DNA from: Faucicola osloensis_C
Lineage (GTDB): Bacteria > Pseudomonadota > Gammaproteobacteria > Pseudomonadales > Moraxellaceae
Length of the DNA stretch: 64,000 bases
Reading direction: 5' to 3'
Assembly (NCBI GenBank): GCA_019353055.1
Contig: JABAHL010000010.1
Location: 1 to 64,000, forward strand
Shown here: piece by piece, positions 45,228 to 54,343 of the stretch
How the letters are laid out: each line of letters begins with the position of its first letter
Numbering within the stretch: the stretch's first letter is position 1
Notes under the pieces: model-generated
Database searches by the model: none
What the model was told of the DNA's origin: nothing
What the model saw: the letters and a program-made list of their open reading frames with translations, nothing else
Program-made: the position numbers and the translations under genes

Positions 45228-45712
45228 GGAAAAGCACAAGTAAGTGTTAAAAGTCAGAAAATTTTTGACAATAAAAGCGGTTTATCAAAATTGTCCAATC
45301 ACTATATGATAAAAAATTGATAAAAAAATTCATAAGTTGATACGCTATGATTAATGAATTGGGTGTAAAATAATCAACTTTCAATAAACCTGACAACAGC
45401 AAAATTTATTTATATCGACATAATTCTTATTGTTATTATTATTTCGTTGTCGGACGTTATCATATCAATAAAAGTCTAAATTTTTGACTGTCTAATTACA
45501 CCTTGTTACTTTTGAAGTGTTTTTTATACAATGACATATTTAGTAAAAAACACCATGAAATCAATAAGGTAAAATGGCTTAATTGTTGAAAAATATGACA
45601 AAATGAGCATTATGGGCAAAAAATAATGACATTACTTTGAGAACCGTTATAATTATTTCAACTAAAATTAGCGTTACGCCGCGCCCTACAACAATAATGA
45701 ACGAAAAATCCC

Positions 45713-46387
45713 ATGACCGATAAGCCAGTGACCGACGAGACAGCCAACCCCTCTGTTGCTTCGGGTAGTATTTTTAACTTGCCCAACAACTTGACCATTG
45801 CGCGCATCGTGATGATTCCACTGTTTATGGCGATTGCTTATTGGCCGCCTGCGATGGGGATTGGGCAGAGCGCCATTAGTGACAACGTGATTGCCAATAT
45901 CGGCATGTATCAGTTTAGTGATAGCCTACTACGCCACTTTTTATTGACGGCTGTATTTATTTTGGCGGCAGTTACAGATTGGTTAGATGGCTACTTTGCC
46001 CGCAAGCTCAATATGACATCGGCATTTGGGCGGTTTCTTGATCCTGTGGCGGATAAATTGATGGTTGCTGCCGCGCTAATTATTTTGGTGCAGTGGCATC
46101 CTGATATTGTCATGGCGATTTCAGCGATTGTTATTATCTCACGGGAGATTGCCGTCTCAGCCTTGCGTGAGTGGATGGCAGAGCTGGGCAATCGTACCAG
46201 CGTTGCTGTGTCATACGTGGGCAAGATGAAAACCACTTTTCAAATGGTGGCGATTACGGTGTTACTGCTCAATTGGGAGTCGCTTGAGACGATGGGTTAT
46301 TTACTATTAGTGATTTCAGTGGTGCTGACGTTGTGGTCAATGTTTATTTATCTAAAAGCGGCATGGCCGTATCTAAAACAGCCCTAA
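45713..46387 (+). CDS. pgsA: CDP-diacylglycerol--glycerol-3-phosphate 3-phosphatidyltransferase
   Basis: Makes phosphatidylglycerophosphate, the precursor of phosphatidylglycerol and cardiolipin. The CDP-alcohol phosphatidyltransferase signature D-G-x2-A-R-x8-G-x3-D-x3-D is exact in DWLDGYFARKLNMTSAFGRFLDPVADK. Several transmembrane helices are visible. 224 residues against E. coli's 182; the extra residues are mostly N-terminal and in the region around 45-70, where an unusual insert follows YWPPAMG. No tRNA genes follow it. Confidence 0.94.
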   Translation: MTDKPVTDETANPSVASGSIFNLPNNLTIARIVMIPLFMAIAYWPPAMGIGQSAISDNVIANIGMYQFSDSLLRHFLLTAVFILAAVTDWLDGYFARKLNMTSAFGRFLDPVADKLMVAAALIILVQWHPDIVMAISAIVIISREIAVSALREWMAELGNRTSVAVSYVGKMKTTFQMVAITVLLLNWESLETMGYLLLVISVVLTLWSMFIYLKAAWPYLKQP

Positions 46388-46484
46388 TTGATGCCTTTAA
46401 AAAAAGCTGATAACGTTAACAAAAGCTGATGACGTTAAAATAATGGATTATTCTAAAAAATTGTTAGTTAAAGATTTACCATAA

Positions 46485-46518
46485 AAAACCCCAGTTAAAA
46501 ACTGGGGTTGTATTTTTT
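46485..46518. terminator. bidirectional terminator
   Basis: Stem AACCCCAGT (46487-46495) and ACTGGGGTT (46501-46509), followed by TGTATTTTTT and preceded by an A-run. It lies between the convergent pgsA and stress-protein genes. Confidence 0.85.
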
Positions 46519-46529
46519 AACGCCAATGA

Positions 46530-47036
46530 TTAAAACGTCACGGAATGGTTTTCACCCATATTTTCTGCAGTTTTTCCTTCTTGGACAGCCGCTGATACCA
46601 TCTTAAACATATCCACCACTGTGTTACCGCTTAACCAATACTGCGCACCGTTACATTCAATACAAATCACTTGCACGTTAGGATCTTCTTTACCTTTTTC
46701 ATAGAACGCCGCATAAATTGGGCTCCAAAGCTCATCTAGTTTAGCTTTGTCATTAACCAACTTAGCCGTACCATTGATAGATACAAAGTCTTTTTGGTCG
46801 CTTGACGTATAAGATAAGTTGACTTGTGGGTTTTTTTCCAAGTCTTTGATAGTTTCTGATTTGCGATCGCCGATGAACCAAATTTTACCATTTTCTAATT
46901 CATTTTTATTAGTGGTCATTGGGCACGCATGTAAATGTTTTTCGTCTGCCGTAATGGTGGTCATCATTGCATATTTGACGCCTTTAATTACTTTATTAAT
47001 ATTTTCAATATGTTGCTCTTTGGTAAGATCTGCCAT
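46530..47036 (-). CDS. general stress protein 26-like flavin-binding split-barrel protein
   Basis: A 168-residue member of the pyridoxamine-phosphate-oxidase-like split barrel family (general stress protein 26 group). The start is MADLTKEQHIENINKVIKGVKYAMMTT, followed by LHACPMTTN, KIWFIGDRKSETIKDLEKNPQVNLSY and a C-terminal SGNTVVDMFKMVSAAVQEGKTA tail, all typical of the group. These proteins bind FMN or FAD, but the reaction is usually unknown. An AAGGG site precedes the ATG at 47036. It is convergent with pgsA and divergent from purL (350-bp gap). Confidence 0.82.
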   Translation of the reverse strand: MADLTKEQHIENINKVIKGVKYAMMTTITADEKHLHACPMTTNKNELENGKIWFIGDRKSETIKDLEKNPQVNLSYTSSDQKDFVSINGTAKLVNDKAKLDELWSPIYAAFYEKGKEDPNVQVICIECNGAQYWLSGNTVVDMFKMVSAAVQEGKTAENMGENHSVTF

Positions 47037-47331
47037 AAAAATACCCTTGTTATTATATGGTTATTATACGTCTCAAAGTTAATACTAAAAAATTTATTAC
47101 TGACTTATAAAAAAGTTACGTTAAAACTGGGTTAAAGTCACTAACTTGGACGATAATATCGGCTTTGGTTATTTAAGTCTGTCGAAAAGCTGCAAATAAT
47201 TGGTATAAAACCGTTAACGATGTTATCGCAAGGTAACGCAATTAAAAGGCAATTTATAAAAAACACCGGGTGAAATCACAGTCTATCGCCATCAAGACAA
47301 GTGATACGCCCGTGGGTTTAATGCTATAATA

Positions 47332-47340
47332 GCCGCAAAT
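47332..47340 (+). promoter_or_regulatory. extended -10 of the purL promoter
   Basis: TGCTATAAT at 47332-47340 is a consensus extended -10 box, about 46 bp upstream of the purL start. No clear -35 is needed for this class. No purine-repressor palindrome of the E. coli type is visible. Confidence 0.5.
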
Positions 47341-47386
47341 TTTTCTGTTATTTTCCCAACTTTTCCCGAAGCAAGCGGAACTTTCT

Positions 47387-50300
47387 ATGACTATCATCGC
47401 TGGACACCCATTTTTAACCGATTTTCAAACCACCAAACTGCTAAATTCCCTTAGCCAAAAAACCAATCTCAAAATCACTCACTTAAAAAGCCAGCAAGTT
47501 TATATTTTTTCTAAAGATTTGGCAGAACACGATTATAAGAAAGCGCTAGATTTGCTCAATCACGGTGACGAAATCGCGCTCAATCAAGCAAGCCAAGATG
47601 AGAATCAAAATGAAAACCAAGAGGCGCTGCAAATCATCGTCAGCCCACGTTTTGGTACGATTAGCCCTTGGGCAAGTAAAGCGACGGATATTTTTAACAA
47701 TTGTGAGATAGCGATTGAGCGTGTTGAGCGCTTGGTGGTGTATACGCTCATCGGCGAAAATTTGCCTGAAAAGCTACCGCATGATATCGAAATGATGTTG
47801 TACGACCGCATGACCCAAAGCCTATTTTATGACTTGGCAAAGGCTCATCACTTATTCGATGACCACGAGCCAGCACCGCTCAACCATGTCGATGTGATGG
47901 GCAAAGGGCGTGAAGCGTTAGAATCTGCCAACCGTGAGTTTGGTTTTGCGTTATCGAGCCAAGATATTGACTACTTGATGAATGCCTACGTTCATGTGCT
48001 AAAGCGCAATCCGACCGATGTTGAGCTCATGATGTTTGCCCAAGCCAACTCGGAGCATTGCCGCCACAAGATTTTTAACGCTCAATGGACGATTGATGGC
48101 GAAGTACAGCCAAAATCCTTGTTTGGCATGATTAAAAATACCTTCGAGCAAAATCCCAACGATATCTTATCCGCCTATAAAGACAATGCCGCGGTGGTAA
48201 AAGGGCATGAAGGACAGCGTTTTTATCCGCTATTAAACAGCGACAACAATCATTTAGCCTACGATTTTCACCAAGAGCCGATTGATATCTTGATGAAAGT
48301 CGAAACCCACAATCACCCAACGGCGATTGCACCGTATGCAGGCGCGGCAACAGGCTCTGGCGGTGAAATCCGTGACGAAGGCGCGACAGGTCGTGGCGGC
48401 AAACCCAAAGCAGGCTTGGCAGGATTCCATGTGTCGCATTTGCAGCTGCCTGATATGCCAGAAAAATGGGAGCATAGCGGAAAAGTCTCCACGGCTGACT
48501 ACGGCAAGCCAGCGCGTATGGCGTCCGCCTTAGAAATCATGACCCAAGCGCCGCTTGGTAGTGCGGCATTTTCCAATGAATTTGGTCGTCCAAATCTGGT
48601 CGGTTATTTTCGCTCATTCCAATTGGATACCTCAAAAGACCAAGATGGCAGCCAAATGCGCGGCTATCACAAACCCATTATGATTGCCGGTGGTTACGGT
48701 AATATCAAACGCAATTTGGTGGAAAAAAATCCGATTCAGCAAGGCGATTTACTGATTGTGCTAGGCGGTCCTGCCATGCAAATCGGCTTGGGCGGTGGCG
48801 CGGCAAGTTCGGTGGATAGTGGTGAGCTTGATGAAGGCTTGGATTTTGCGTCCGTGCAACGTGACAATGCCGAGATGGAACGCCGCTGTCAAGAAGTCAT
48901 TGACCGCTGCTGGGCAATGGCAGGAAACCAGCCAGATGAAGATAACAATCCGATTGTGTCGATTCATGACGTGGGCGCAGGTGGTTTGTCAAACGCCATG
49001 CCCGAGCTTGTGAATGACCACGAACTTGGGGCGGTGTTAAACTTGCGTAAAGTGCCGTCGCTTGAGCATGGTATGTCGCCAATGGCGATTTGGTCAAATG
49101 AAGCCCAAGAGCGCTATGTGTTGGCAATCCGTCCACAGAGCCGTGAACTATTTGATAGTATCTGTGAGCGCGAGCGTTGCCCGTATGCGATTTTGGGTGA
49201 AGCGACTGACGTGCGTGAGTTGGTGGTCAATGACCCACTACTCAACACCAAAGGCGACCAACAACCGGTCGATATGCCCCTACAAGTGCTACTCGGTGGC
49301 ACGCCGAAAATGCAGCGTAGCTTTAGCCGTAGCACGCCAGATTTGACAGCGTTAAACCTTGATAAAGTCGATTTGGCTGAAGCGGTCAAAGACGTGCTGC
49401 GTCACCCAACGGTTGCCAGTAAATCTTTCTTAATCAGCATTGGCGATCGTTCCATCACGGGTATGGTAGTACGTGACCAATATGTTGGACGTTACCAAGT
49501 GCCAGTGGCGGACTGTGCTGTTACCGCTTCTGCTCTCATCCCTGTCGATGGCAAACCGATGACAGGCGAAGCCATGAGTATGGGCGAGCGTACCCCAGTT
49601 GCTTTGATTAATCCTGCCGCATCTGCGCGCCTTGCCGTTGCCGAAGCCATTACCAATATCGCAGGGGCGAATATCGCCAAGCTATCAGACATTACCTTGT
49701 CGGCGAACTGGATGGCAGCCTGTGGTGAGGACAAAGAAGACCAAGCGTTGTTTGATGCGGTGTATGCCGTGGGCGAAGCGCTTTGTCCGGCACTTGGCAT
49801 TGCCATTCCTGTGGGCAAAGATAGCTTGTCGATGCGGGCGAATTGGTCAGATGAGCAAGTAAACAAGTCTGTGGTGTCACCCATGTCGCTGATTATCACT
49901 GCCTTTGCCCCTGTGCAAGATGTTACCAAAACCCTAACCCCAGAATTGCTAACCAGCTCGGCGCTTGGCGAAACCGCTTTTTATCGCTTAGACTTATCAA
50001 AAGGTCAGTTCCGCTTGGGTGGCTCAATCCTTGCCCAAACCCTAAGCCAACTTGGTGATACTTGCCCAGACCTAGATAATCCGCAAGATTTAATCAACTT
50101 TTTTGACTTTATCCAACAAGCCAACAACCAAGGCTTAATCACCGCATATCATGACATTGGTGATGGCGGTTTGCTTGCCACCATTGCTGAGATGCAATTC
50201 ACCAGTCGCCAAGGCGTGAAATTGGTGTTAACTGATGATAATTTACTCGGTCAATTGTTTGCTGAGGAACTCGGCGCGGTGATTCAAGTCAAAACCCATC

Positions 50301-51382
50301 AGGTGGCTCAATTGCTAGCGCTTGCCGAAACCACAGGCGTCAGCGGGTTGTTAAGCTTGGTCGGTCAAAGTACCGATGAAGACAGTTTACTCATCCAAAC
50401 GGCCACGCAAAATTTACGTTTTGAGCGTAGCGAGCTTGAGCAAGAATGGAGTAAAGTCAGCTACCATATCGCCAAAAACCGCGACAACCCCGAATGCGTA
50501 CAACAAGCCTTTGATTTGATTGGTGATAAATCACATCAAGGCTTAATTGCGCAAGCCAATTATGACTTAAACCAAGCGATTGAAGCCCCATACATTAACA
50601 GTCGCACGGTGCAGCCCAAAGTCGCCATTTTGCGTGAGCAAGGCGTGAATGGTCAGCTAGAAATGGCGGCAGGCTTTAAACGCGCAGGACTAGAAGCCGT
50701 CGATGTGCATATGAGTGACTTGCTCAAAGGGCGTATCAACTTGCGTGACTTTGATGGGCTAGTGGCTTGTGGTGGCTTTAGTTATGGCGATGTGCTTGGC
50801 GCTGGTGCTGGCTGGGCAAAATCGGTGCTGTTTCATGATGAACTACGCATGCAATTTGTGCGATTCTTTACCCGACCAGAAACCTTCTCGCTTGGCGTGT
50901 GTAACGGCTGTCAGATGATGAGCCAGCTTAAAGACTTGATACCGGGCGCAGAGAATTTCCCCCGTTTTATCGCCAATAAATCGGCACGGTTTGAAGCGCG
51001 CACAGTGAATGTGAAAATTGAACGTACTAAGTCGGTGCTGTTAAAAGGCATGCAAGAGAGCATTCTACCGATTGCGGTGGCACATGGCGAAGGCTTTGCA
51101 ACGTTGAGCGATACCGATATCGCAGGGATGAGCGCACATGGGCAAATTGTGATGCGTTATGTGGACAGTCTCGGCACACCAACCGAGCATTATCCGCTCA
51201 ATCCAAATGGCTCACCGCAAGGGGTGACAGGGATTTGTAGTACCGATGGGCGTGTGACCTTGATGATGCCACACCCAGAGCGCAATTTGATGGCATATAA
51301 CCACAGTTGGAAGCCTGAAGCTTGGGATAATGACGGGGCATGGATGCGGATGTTTAGAAATGCTCGGGCATTTTTAAGATAA
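47387..51382 (+). CDS. purL: phosphoribosylformylglycinamidine synthase, single-chain
   Basis: Fourth step of purine synthesis: converts FGAR to FGAM using glutamine and ATP. The 1331-residue large form contains the N-terminal PurS-like region, two AIRS-like ATPase halves (VETHNHPTAIAPYAGAATG; DVGAGGLSNA; HDIGDGGLLATIAE) and a C-terminal class I glutamine amidotransferase domain with the catalytic Cys in SLGVCNGCQMMSQL and the His/Glu of MPHPERN. The start follows GCGGAAC. A terminator-like hairpin follows at 51419. Confidence 0.97.
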   Translation: MTIIAGHPFLTDFQTTKLLNSLSQKTNLKITHLKSQQVYIFSKDLAEHDYKKALDLLNHGDEIALNQASQDENQNENQEALQIIVSPRFGTISPWASKATDIFNNCEIAIERVERLVVYTLIGENLPEKLPHDIEMMLYDRMTQSLFYDLAKAHHLFDDHEPAPLNHVDVMGKGREALESANREFGFALSSQDIDYLMNAYVHVLKRNPTDVELMMFAQANSEHCRHKIFNAQWTIDGEVQPKSLFGMIKNTFEQNPNDILSAYKDNAAVVKGHEGQRFYPLLNSDNNHLAYDFHQEPIDILMKVETHNHPTAIAPYAGAATGSGGEIRDEGATGRGGKPKAGLAGFHVSHLQLPDMPEKWEHSGKVSTADYGKPARMASALEIMTQAPLGSAAFSNEFGRPNLVGYFRSFQLDTSKDQDGSQMRGYHKPIMIAGGYGNIKRNLVEKNPIQQGDLLIVLGGPAMQIGLGGGAASSVDSGELDEGLDFASVQRDNAEMERRCQEVIDRCWAMAGNQPDEDNNPIVSIHDVGAGGLSNAMPELVNDHELGAVLNLRKVPSLEHGMSPMAIWSNEAQERYVLAIRPQSRELFDSICERERCPYAILGEATDVRELVVNDPLLNTKGDQQPVDMPLQVLLGGTPKMQRSFSRSTPDLTALNLDKVDLAEAVKDVLRHPTVASKSFLISIGDRSITGMVVRDQYVGRYQVPVADCAVTASALIPVDGKPMTGEAMSMGERTPVALINPAASARLAVAEAITNIAGANIAKLSDITLSANWMAACGEDKEDQALFDAVYAVGEALCPALGIAIPVGKDSLSMRANWSDEQVNKSVVSPMSLIITAFAPVQDVTKTLTPELLTSSALGETAFYRLDLSKGQFRLGGSILAQTLSQLGDTCPDLDNPQDLINFFDFIQQANNQGLITAYHDIGDGGLLATIAEMQFTSRQGVKLVLTDDNLLGQLFAEELGAVIQVKTHQVAQLLALAETTGVSGLLSLVGQSTDEDSLLIQTATQNLRFERSELEQEWSKVSYHIAKNRDNPECVQQAFDLIGDKSHQGLIAQANYDLNQAIEAPYINSRTVQPKVAILREQGVNGQLEMAAGFKRAGLEAVDVHMSDLLKGRINLRDFDGLVACGGFSYGDVLGAGAGWAKSVLFHDELRMQFVRFFTRPETFSLGVCNGCQMMSQLKDLIPGAENFPRFIANKSARFEARTVNVKIERTKSVLLKGMQESILPIAVAHGEGFATLSDTDIAGMSAHGQIVMRYVDSLGTPTEHYPLNPNGSPQGVTGICSTDGRVTLMMPHPERNLMAYNHSWKPEAWDNDGAWMRMFRNARAFLR

Positions 51383-51418
51383 AAGGTAAGATAAAAGTTA
51401 ACATAGTTGATTTTTTTA

Positions 51419-51448
51419 TAAAAGGATGGCAAAAGCTGTCCTTTTTTA
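51419..51448 (+). terminator. rho-independent terminator after purL
   Basis: AAAAGGA and TCCTTTT pair across a 12-nt loop, followed by a T-run. The stem is short but well placed. Confidence 0.6.
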
Positions 51449-51564
51449 ATGACCCAATCTAACCCGCCTAAGGCAATAAAGGCTGTTACGGTGAAAATCT
51501 TGGCTCGGTCAAAAACTAGCAACAATTTACAAACAATACACGATAACAAGGGAAAAGTATATGT

Positions 51565-51600
51565 TATAATAACTTAACCCTACATAGAATAAGTTAAGTT
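51565..51600 (+). promoter_or_regulatory. -10 box and operator-like inverted repeat before the first yceI
   Basis: TATAAT (51565-51570) is directly followed by AACTTAAC (51571-51578) and GTTAAGTT (51593-51600), an 8-bp perfect inverted repeat spaced 14 bp. The position over the transcription start suits a repressor site. Confidence 0.45.
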
Positions 51601-51657
51601 TCATTAACAATGTCTTGTAAGCTCACACAGTTCTTATAATATATCGAGGAAAATCCC

Positions 51658-52353
51658 ATGAATAGCAAACTTTTAGCCACTACCGCTATCACAGCGTTGT
51701 TAGCCACACAATTTGCCAATGCAGAATTGGTTATCTCGCAAAACGGTGAAACGCAAAAAGTTGGTGAAACCGCGGCTCAACCTGCAGTGACCACAAAAGC
51801 GCCTAAAACCGCCAAAGTAGAAAAAGTTAAGCCAAGCAACAGCACCAGCTACAAACTAGACCCAAACCATGCCAATGTACGTTTTGCGATTGATCACTTC
51901 GGTACAACGACCAACCAAGGCGGTTTCTACGGCGTAACGGGTGACTTGAACTACAACCCAGCCAAGAATACAGGCAGCATCAACGTTGACATTCCTGTCA
52001 ATAACCTTGACACGGGTAACGAACATTTTACCAACCATTTAAAATCAGCCGAATTCTTCAACGCTGAAAAATACCCAACGGCTAATTTTAAATCAACCAA
52101 ATTCCATTTCAAAAATGGCAAAGTAACGAAAGTTGACGGTAACTTGACGCTATTGGGCAAAACCAACCCAGTCAGCCTAAAAGCCACTAAATTTAACTGC
52201 TACAACAGCCCAATGCTAAAAAATGCGCAAGTATGTGGCGGTGATTTTGAGACTACCATTGACCGCACCAAATGGGGCATGGATACCTATGTCAAAATGG
52301 GTTTTGCTAAAGATGTCAAACTCAATATCCAAGTTGAAGCTGTACAACAGTAA
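51658..52353 (+). CDS. YceI-family periplasmic lipid-binding protein (1)
   Basis: Secreted beta-barrel protein of the lipocalin-like YceI fold, which binds polyisoprenoids. A signal peptide is clear (MNSKLLATTAITALLATQFANA). After a linker (23-62) the YceI domain runs from SYKLDPNHANVRFAIDHFGTT to the C-terminal KMGFAKDVKLNIQVEAVQ. Two cysteines (FNCYNS and VCGGDF) may form a disulphide. 231 residues with a GAGGAAAA ribosome site. A second YceI gene lies 178 bp downstream. Confidence 0.92.
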   Translation: MNSKLLATTAITALLATQFANAELVISQNGETQKVGETAAQPAVTTKAPKTAKVEKVKPSNSTSYKLDPNHANVRFAIDHFGTTTNQGGFYGVTGDLNYNPAKNTGSINVDIPVNNLDTGNEHFTNHLKSAEFFNAEKYPTANFKSTKFHFKNGKVTKVDGNLTLLGKTNPVSLKATKFNCYNSPMLKNAQVCGGDFETTIDRTKWGMDTYVKMGFAKDVKLNIQVEAVQQ

Positions 52354-52371
52354 GCTTGCTTAGCGTTACCC

Positions 52372-52401
52372 AAAAGCCAATGTTAACGCATTGGCTTTTT
52401 T
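52372..52401 (+). terminator. terminator after yceI (1)
   Basis: AAAAGCCAATG (52372-52382) and CATTGGCTTTT (52389-52399) with a 6-nt loop and T-run. Confidence 0.88.
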
Positions 52402-52531
52402 ACGTTTTTACGATAGATACTTTCACAAATGCTGAACTTTGCCAACACACTTTGCACAGCTTGATTCAATTGATAAGTTAAAATGTTCAAACCAAAGAAA
52501 TTTTTAACGATTAATAATAAAAGGAAAGTTC

Positions 52532-53182
52532 ATGACAGATAAAACTAACAACTTAGGGACACTTGCCAAACTTGCGGGTGTAGCAACCACTGCCATTTTG
52601 ACCAAAAAAGCCTTGGCTAAAACTTTCAGTTTAGGTGCAAAAGCAGTAAGCAAAAAAATCGTCAAATCTGATTCAATCAACTATAAACTCGACCCGATGC
52701 ACACCAATGTGCGATTTAGCATTGACCATTTTGGTACCTCAACCAATCATGGTGGGTTTTATGGCTTGGAAGGCGACATGGTATTTGACCCCGACAATCA
52801 AACAGGGCAAATTGACCTTGATATTCCGTTGGAAAAATTGCAAACAGGTCATAAGGAGTTTGATAAAGACTTAAAAAGTAAAGACTTTTTTAATGCTAAT
52901 AAATATCCAACTGCCCACTTTACCTCTACTAAATTTATCTTTAAAAAGGGTAAATTACACCAAATTAAAGGCAATTTAACTTTGCTTAAAAAAACTCGAC
53001 CTATCACTTTGACAGCGAGCAAATTTAATAGCTATCCAAGTCCGTTACTCATGGCATATGTGTACGGTGGTGATTTTGAAACCACGATTGACCGTACCGA
53101 TTGGGGGATTGATGGTTATGTCAAAATGGGTGTAAGTAAAGAGGTGAAATTAGTCATTCAAATTGAAGCTGCCCAGCAATAA
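52532..53182 (+). CDS. YceI-family protein (2), without classical signal peptide
   Basis: A paralogue of the preceding protein: the YceI domain (NYKLDPMHTNVRFSIDHFGTSTNHGGFYG onward) follows a 45-residue N-terminus. The N-terminus is not a normal signal peptide: it begins MTDKTNNLGTLAKLAGVATTAILTKKALAKT, with only a weak hydrophobic stretch (12-24). Export is therefore doubtful; it may be cytoplasmic or membrane-attached. The two cysteines of copy 1 are missing. 216 residues, strong AAAGGAAAG site. Confidence 0.88.
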   Translation: MTDKTNNLGTLAKLAGVATTAILTKKALAKTFSLGAKAVSKKIVKSDSINYKLDPMHTNVRFSIDHFGTSTNHGGFYGLEGDMVFDPDNQTGQIDLDIPLEKLQTGHKEFDKDLKSKDFFNANKYPTAHFTSTKFIFKKGKLHQIKGNLTLLKKTRPITLTASKFNSYPSPLLMAYVYGGDFETTIDRTDWGIDGYVKMGVSKEVKLVIQIEAAQQ

Positions 53183-53208
53183 TTTTTTAGCGAATAATGT
53201 AAGTAATC

Positions 53209-53239
53209 AAAAAGATCAGCGTTGGCTGGTCTTTTTTTA
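53209..53239 (+). terminator. terminator after yceI (2)
   Basis: AAAGATCAGC and GCTGGTCTTT pair (one G-U) with a short loop and a run of T. Confidence 0.78.
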
Positions 53240-53427
53240 TGGCATACTGACAGGGCATCTTTCAACCAAGCCAAGCGGGGGTTTATAAGCGTGGTTTCTT
53301 GGGGCTGCGGTTTGATACAAAACCATACAGCACTATACAAAACGTAAATTTACAGTATCCGCACATAGCTTCATAATTTTCAAAAACCTAGATATCACTT
53401 TATTTAATTTATTTTTGAGGAAAACTT

Positions 53428-54153
53428 ATGAAACCATTCAATACCACAGTAAAAAACACCTTATTAGCCGCAGCGTTGGTGGTGGGTTCTGCCAATCTGA
53501 CTGGTTGTGGTTATAACTCTATGCAAGCGCAAGATGAGCAAATCAACGCGTCATGGTCAGAAGTAGTCAACCAGTATCAGCGCCGTGCTGACTTGATTCC
53601 CAACTTGGTAAAAGTCGTTGAGCGTTATGCGCAGCACGAGCAAGCGACCTTAACCCAAGTCACACAAGCGCGCTCACAAGCAACGACTATTAATGTGAGT
53701 GCCGATGTACTCAATGACCCAGCAGCTTTCCAACGCTATCAACAAGCGCAAGATCAATTGGGCGGTGCATTGTCGCGCTTGATGGCAGTGTCGGAGCGCT
53801 ATCCTGACCTAAAAGCGGACAAGCAATTCCAAGAGTTACAAGCACAGCTTGAAGGCACCGAAAACCGCATTACCGTGGCACGTGGTCGTTATATCCAAGA
53901 CGTCCAAACTTATAACACTACCGTACGCCAATTCCCGACCAATATCACCGCAAAAGTGTTTGGTATGCATACCCGTCCAAACTTTACCGTGGCTAATGAG
54001 GCGCAAATCTCCACTGCACCAACCGTTGATTTTGGCAATAATAATACCAACACCGCAAATGCGGGCGGTCAACCAGTGCAAAACAATGGTAACACTGCCA
54101 ATGCCGGTGGTCAGCCTGTAAATAATTCGGCTACCGCGACAGCGAAACCCTAA
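53428..54153 (+). CDS. lemA: LemA family lipoprotein
   Basis: Membrane-attached coiled-coil protein of unclear function. The signal sequence ends in a lipobox (SANLTGCGYN; Cys about residue 27), so it is probably a lipoprotein. The LemA core follows with the hallmark ASWSEVVNQYQRRADLIPNLVKVVERYA, helices up to about 195, and a C-terminal Asn/Ala/Gly tail with two copies of NTANAGGQPV (about 211-233). 241 residues. It is next to two TPM-domain genes, the usual association of LemA with YgcG-type proteins. Confidence 0.92.
   Translation: MKPFNTTVKNTLLAAALVVGSANLTGCGYNSMQAQDEQINASWSEVVNQYQRRADLIPNLVKVVERYAQHEQATLTQVTQARSQATTINVSADVLNDPAAFQRYQQAQDQLGGALSRLMAVSERYPDLKADKQFQELQAQLEGTENRITVARGRYIQDVQTYNTTVRQFPTNITAKVFGMHTRPNFTVANEAQISTAPTVDFGNNNTNTANAGGQPVQNNGNTANAGGQPVNNSATATAKP
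54050..54120. repeat. tandem coding repeat in lemA tail
   Basis: About 42-45 bp encoding N-x-N-T-A-N-A-G-G-Q-P-V is present twice at the end of lemA. Confidence 0.6.
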
Positions 54154-54343
54154 TTCACTATTGTTAATTGTAGGGTTAAGAGTTAAAAGTTAAGAAGATT
54201 TTTTAAATAGTCTGCTATCAGTTGGTGGCAGGCTCAATTGATAAGATTTGCATCAATTGTCAGACTAATTTTTTAATTTTTTAAAATAGTTGTTGAATTG
54301 ACTACATTATAATAAAAAAATTGCATACTTTGAGGAAACACAG

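Noticed and set aside
45087..45712. tRNA cluster next to pgsA
   Set aside because: I looked for the T-loop and acceptor features; none were seen on either strand.
49492..49929. 145-codon minus-strand frame inside purL
   Set aside because: It lies fully within a well-supported gene and has no domain similarity.
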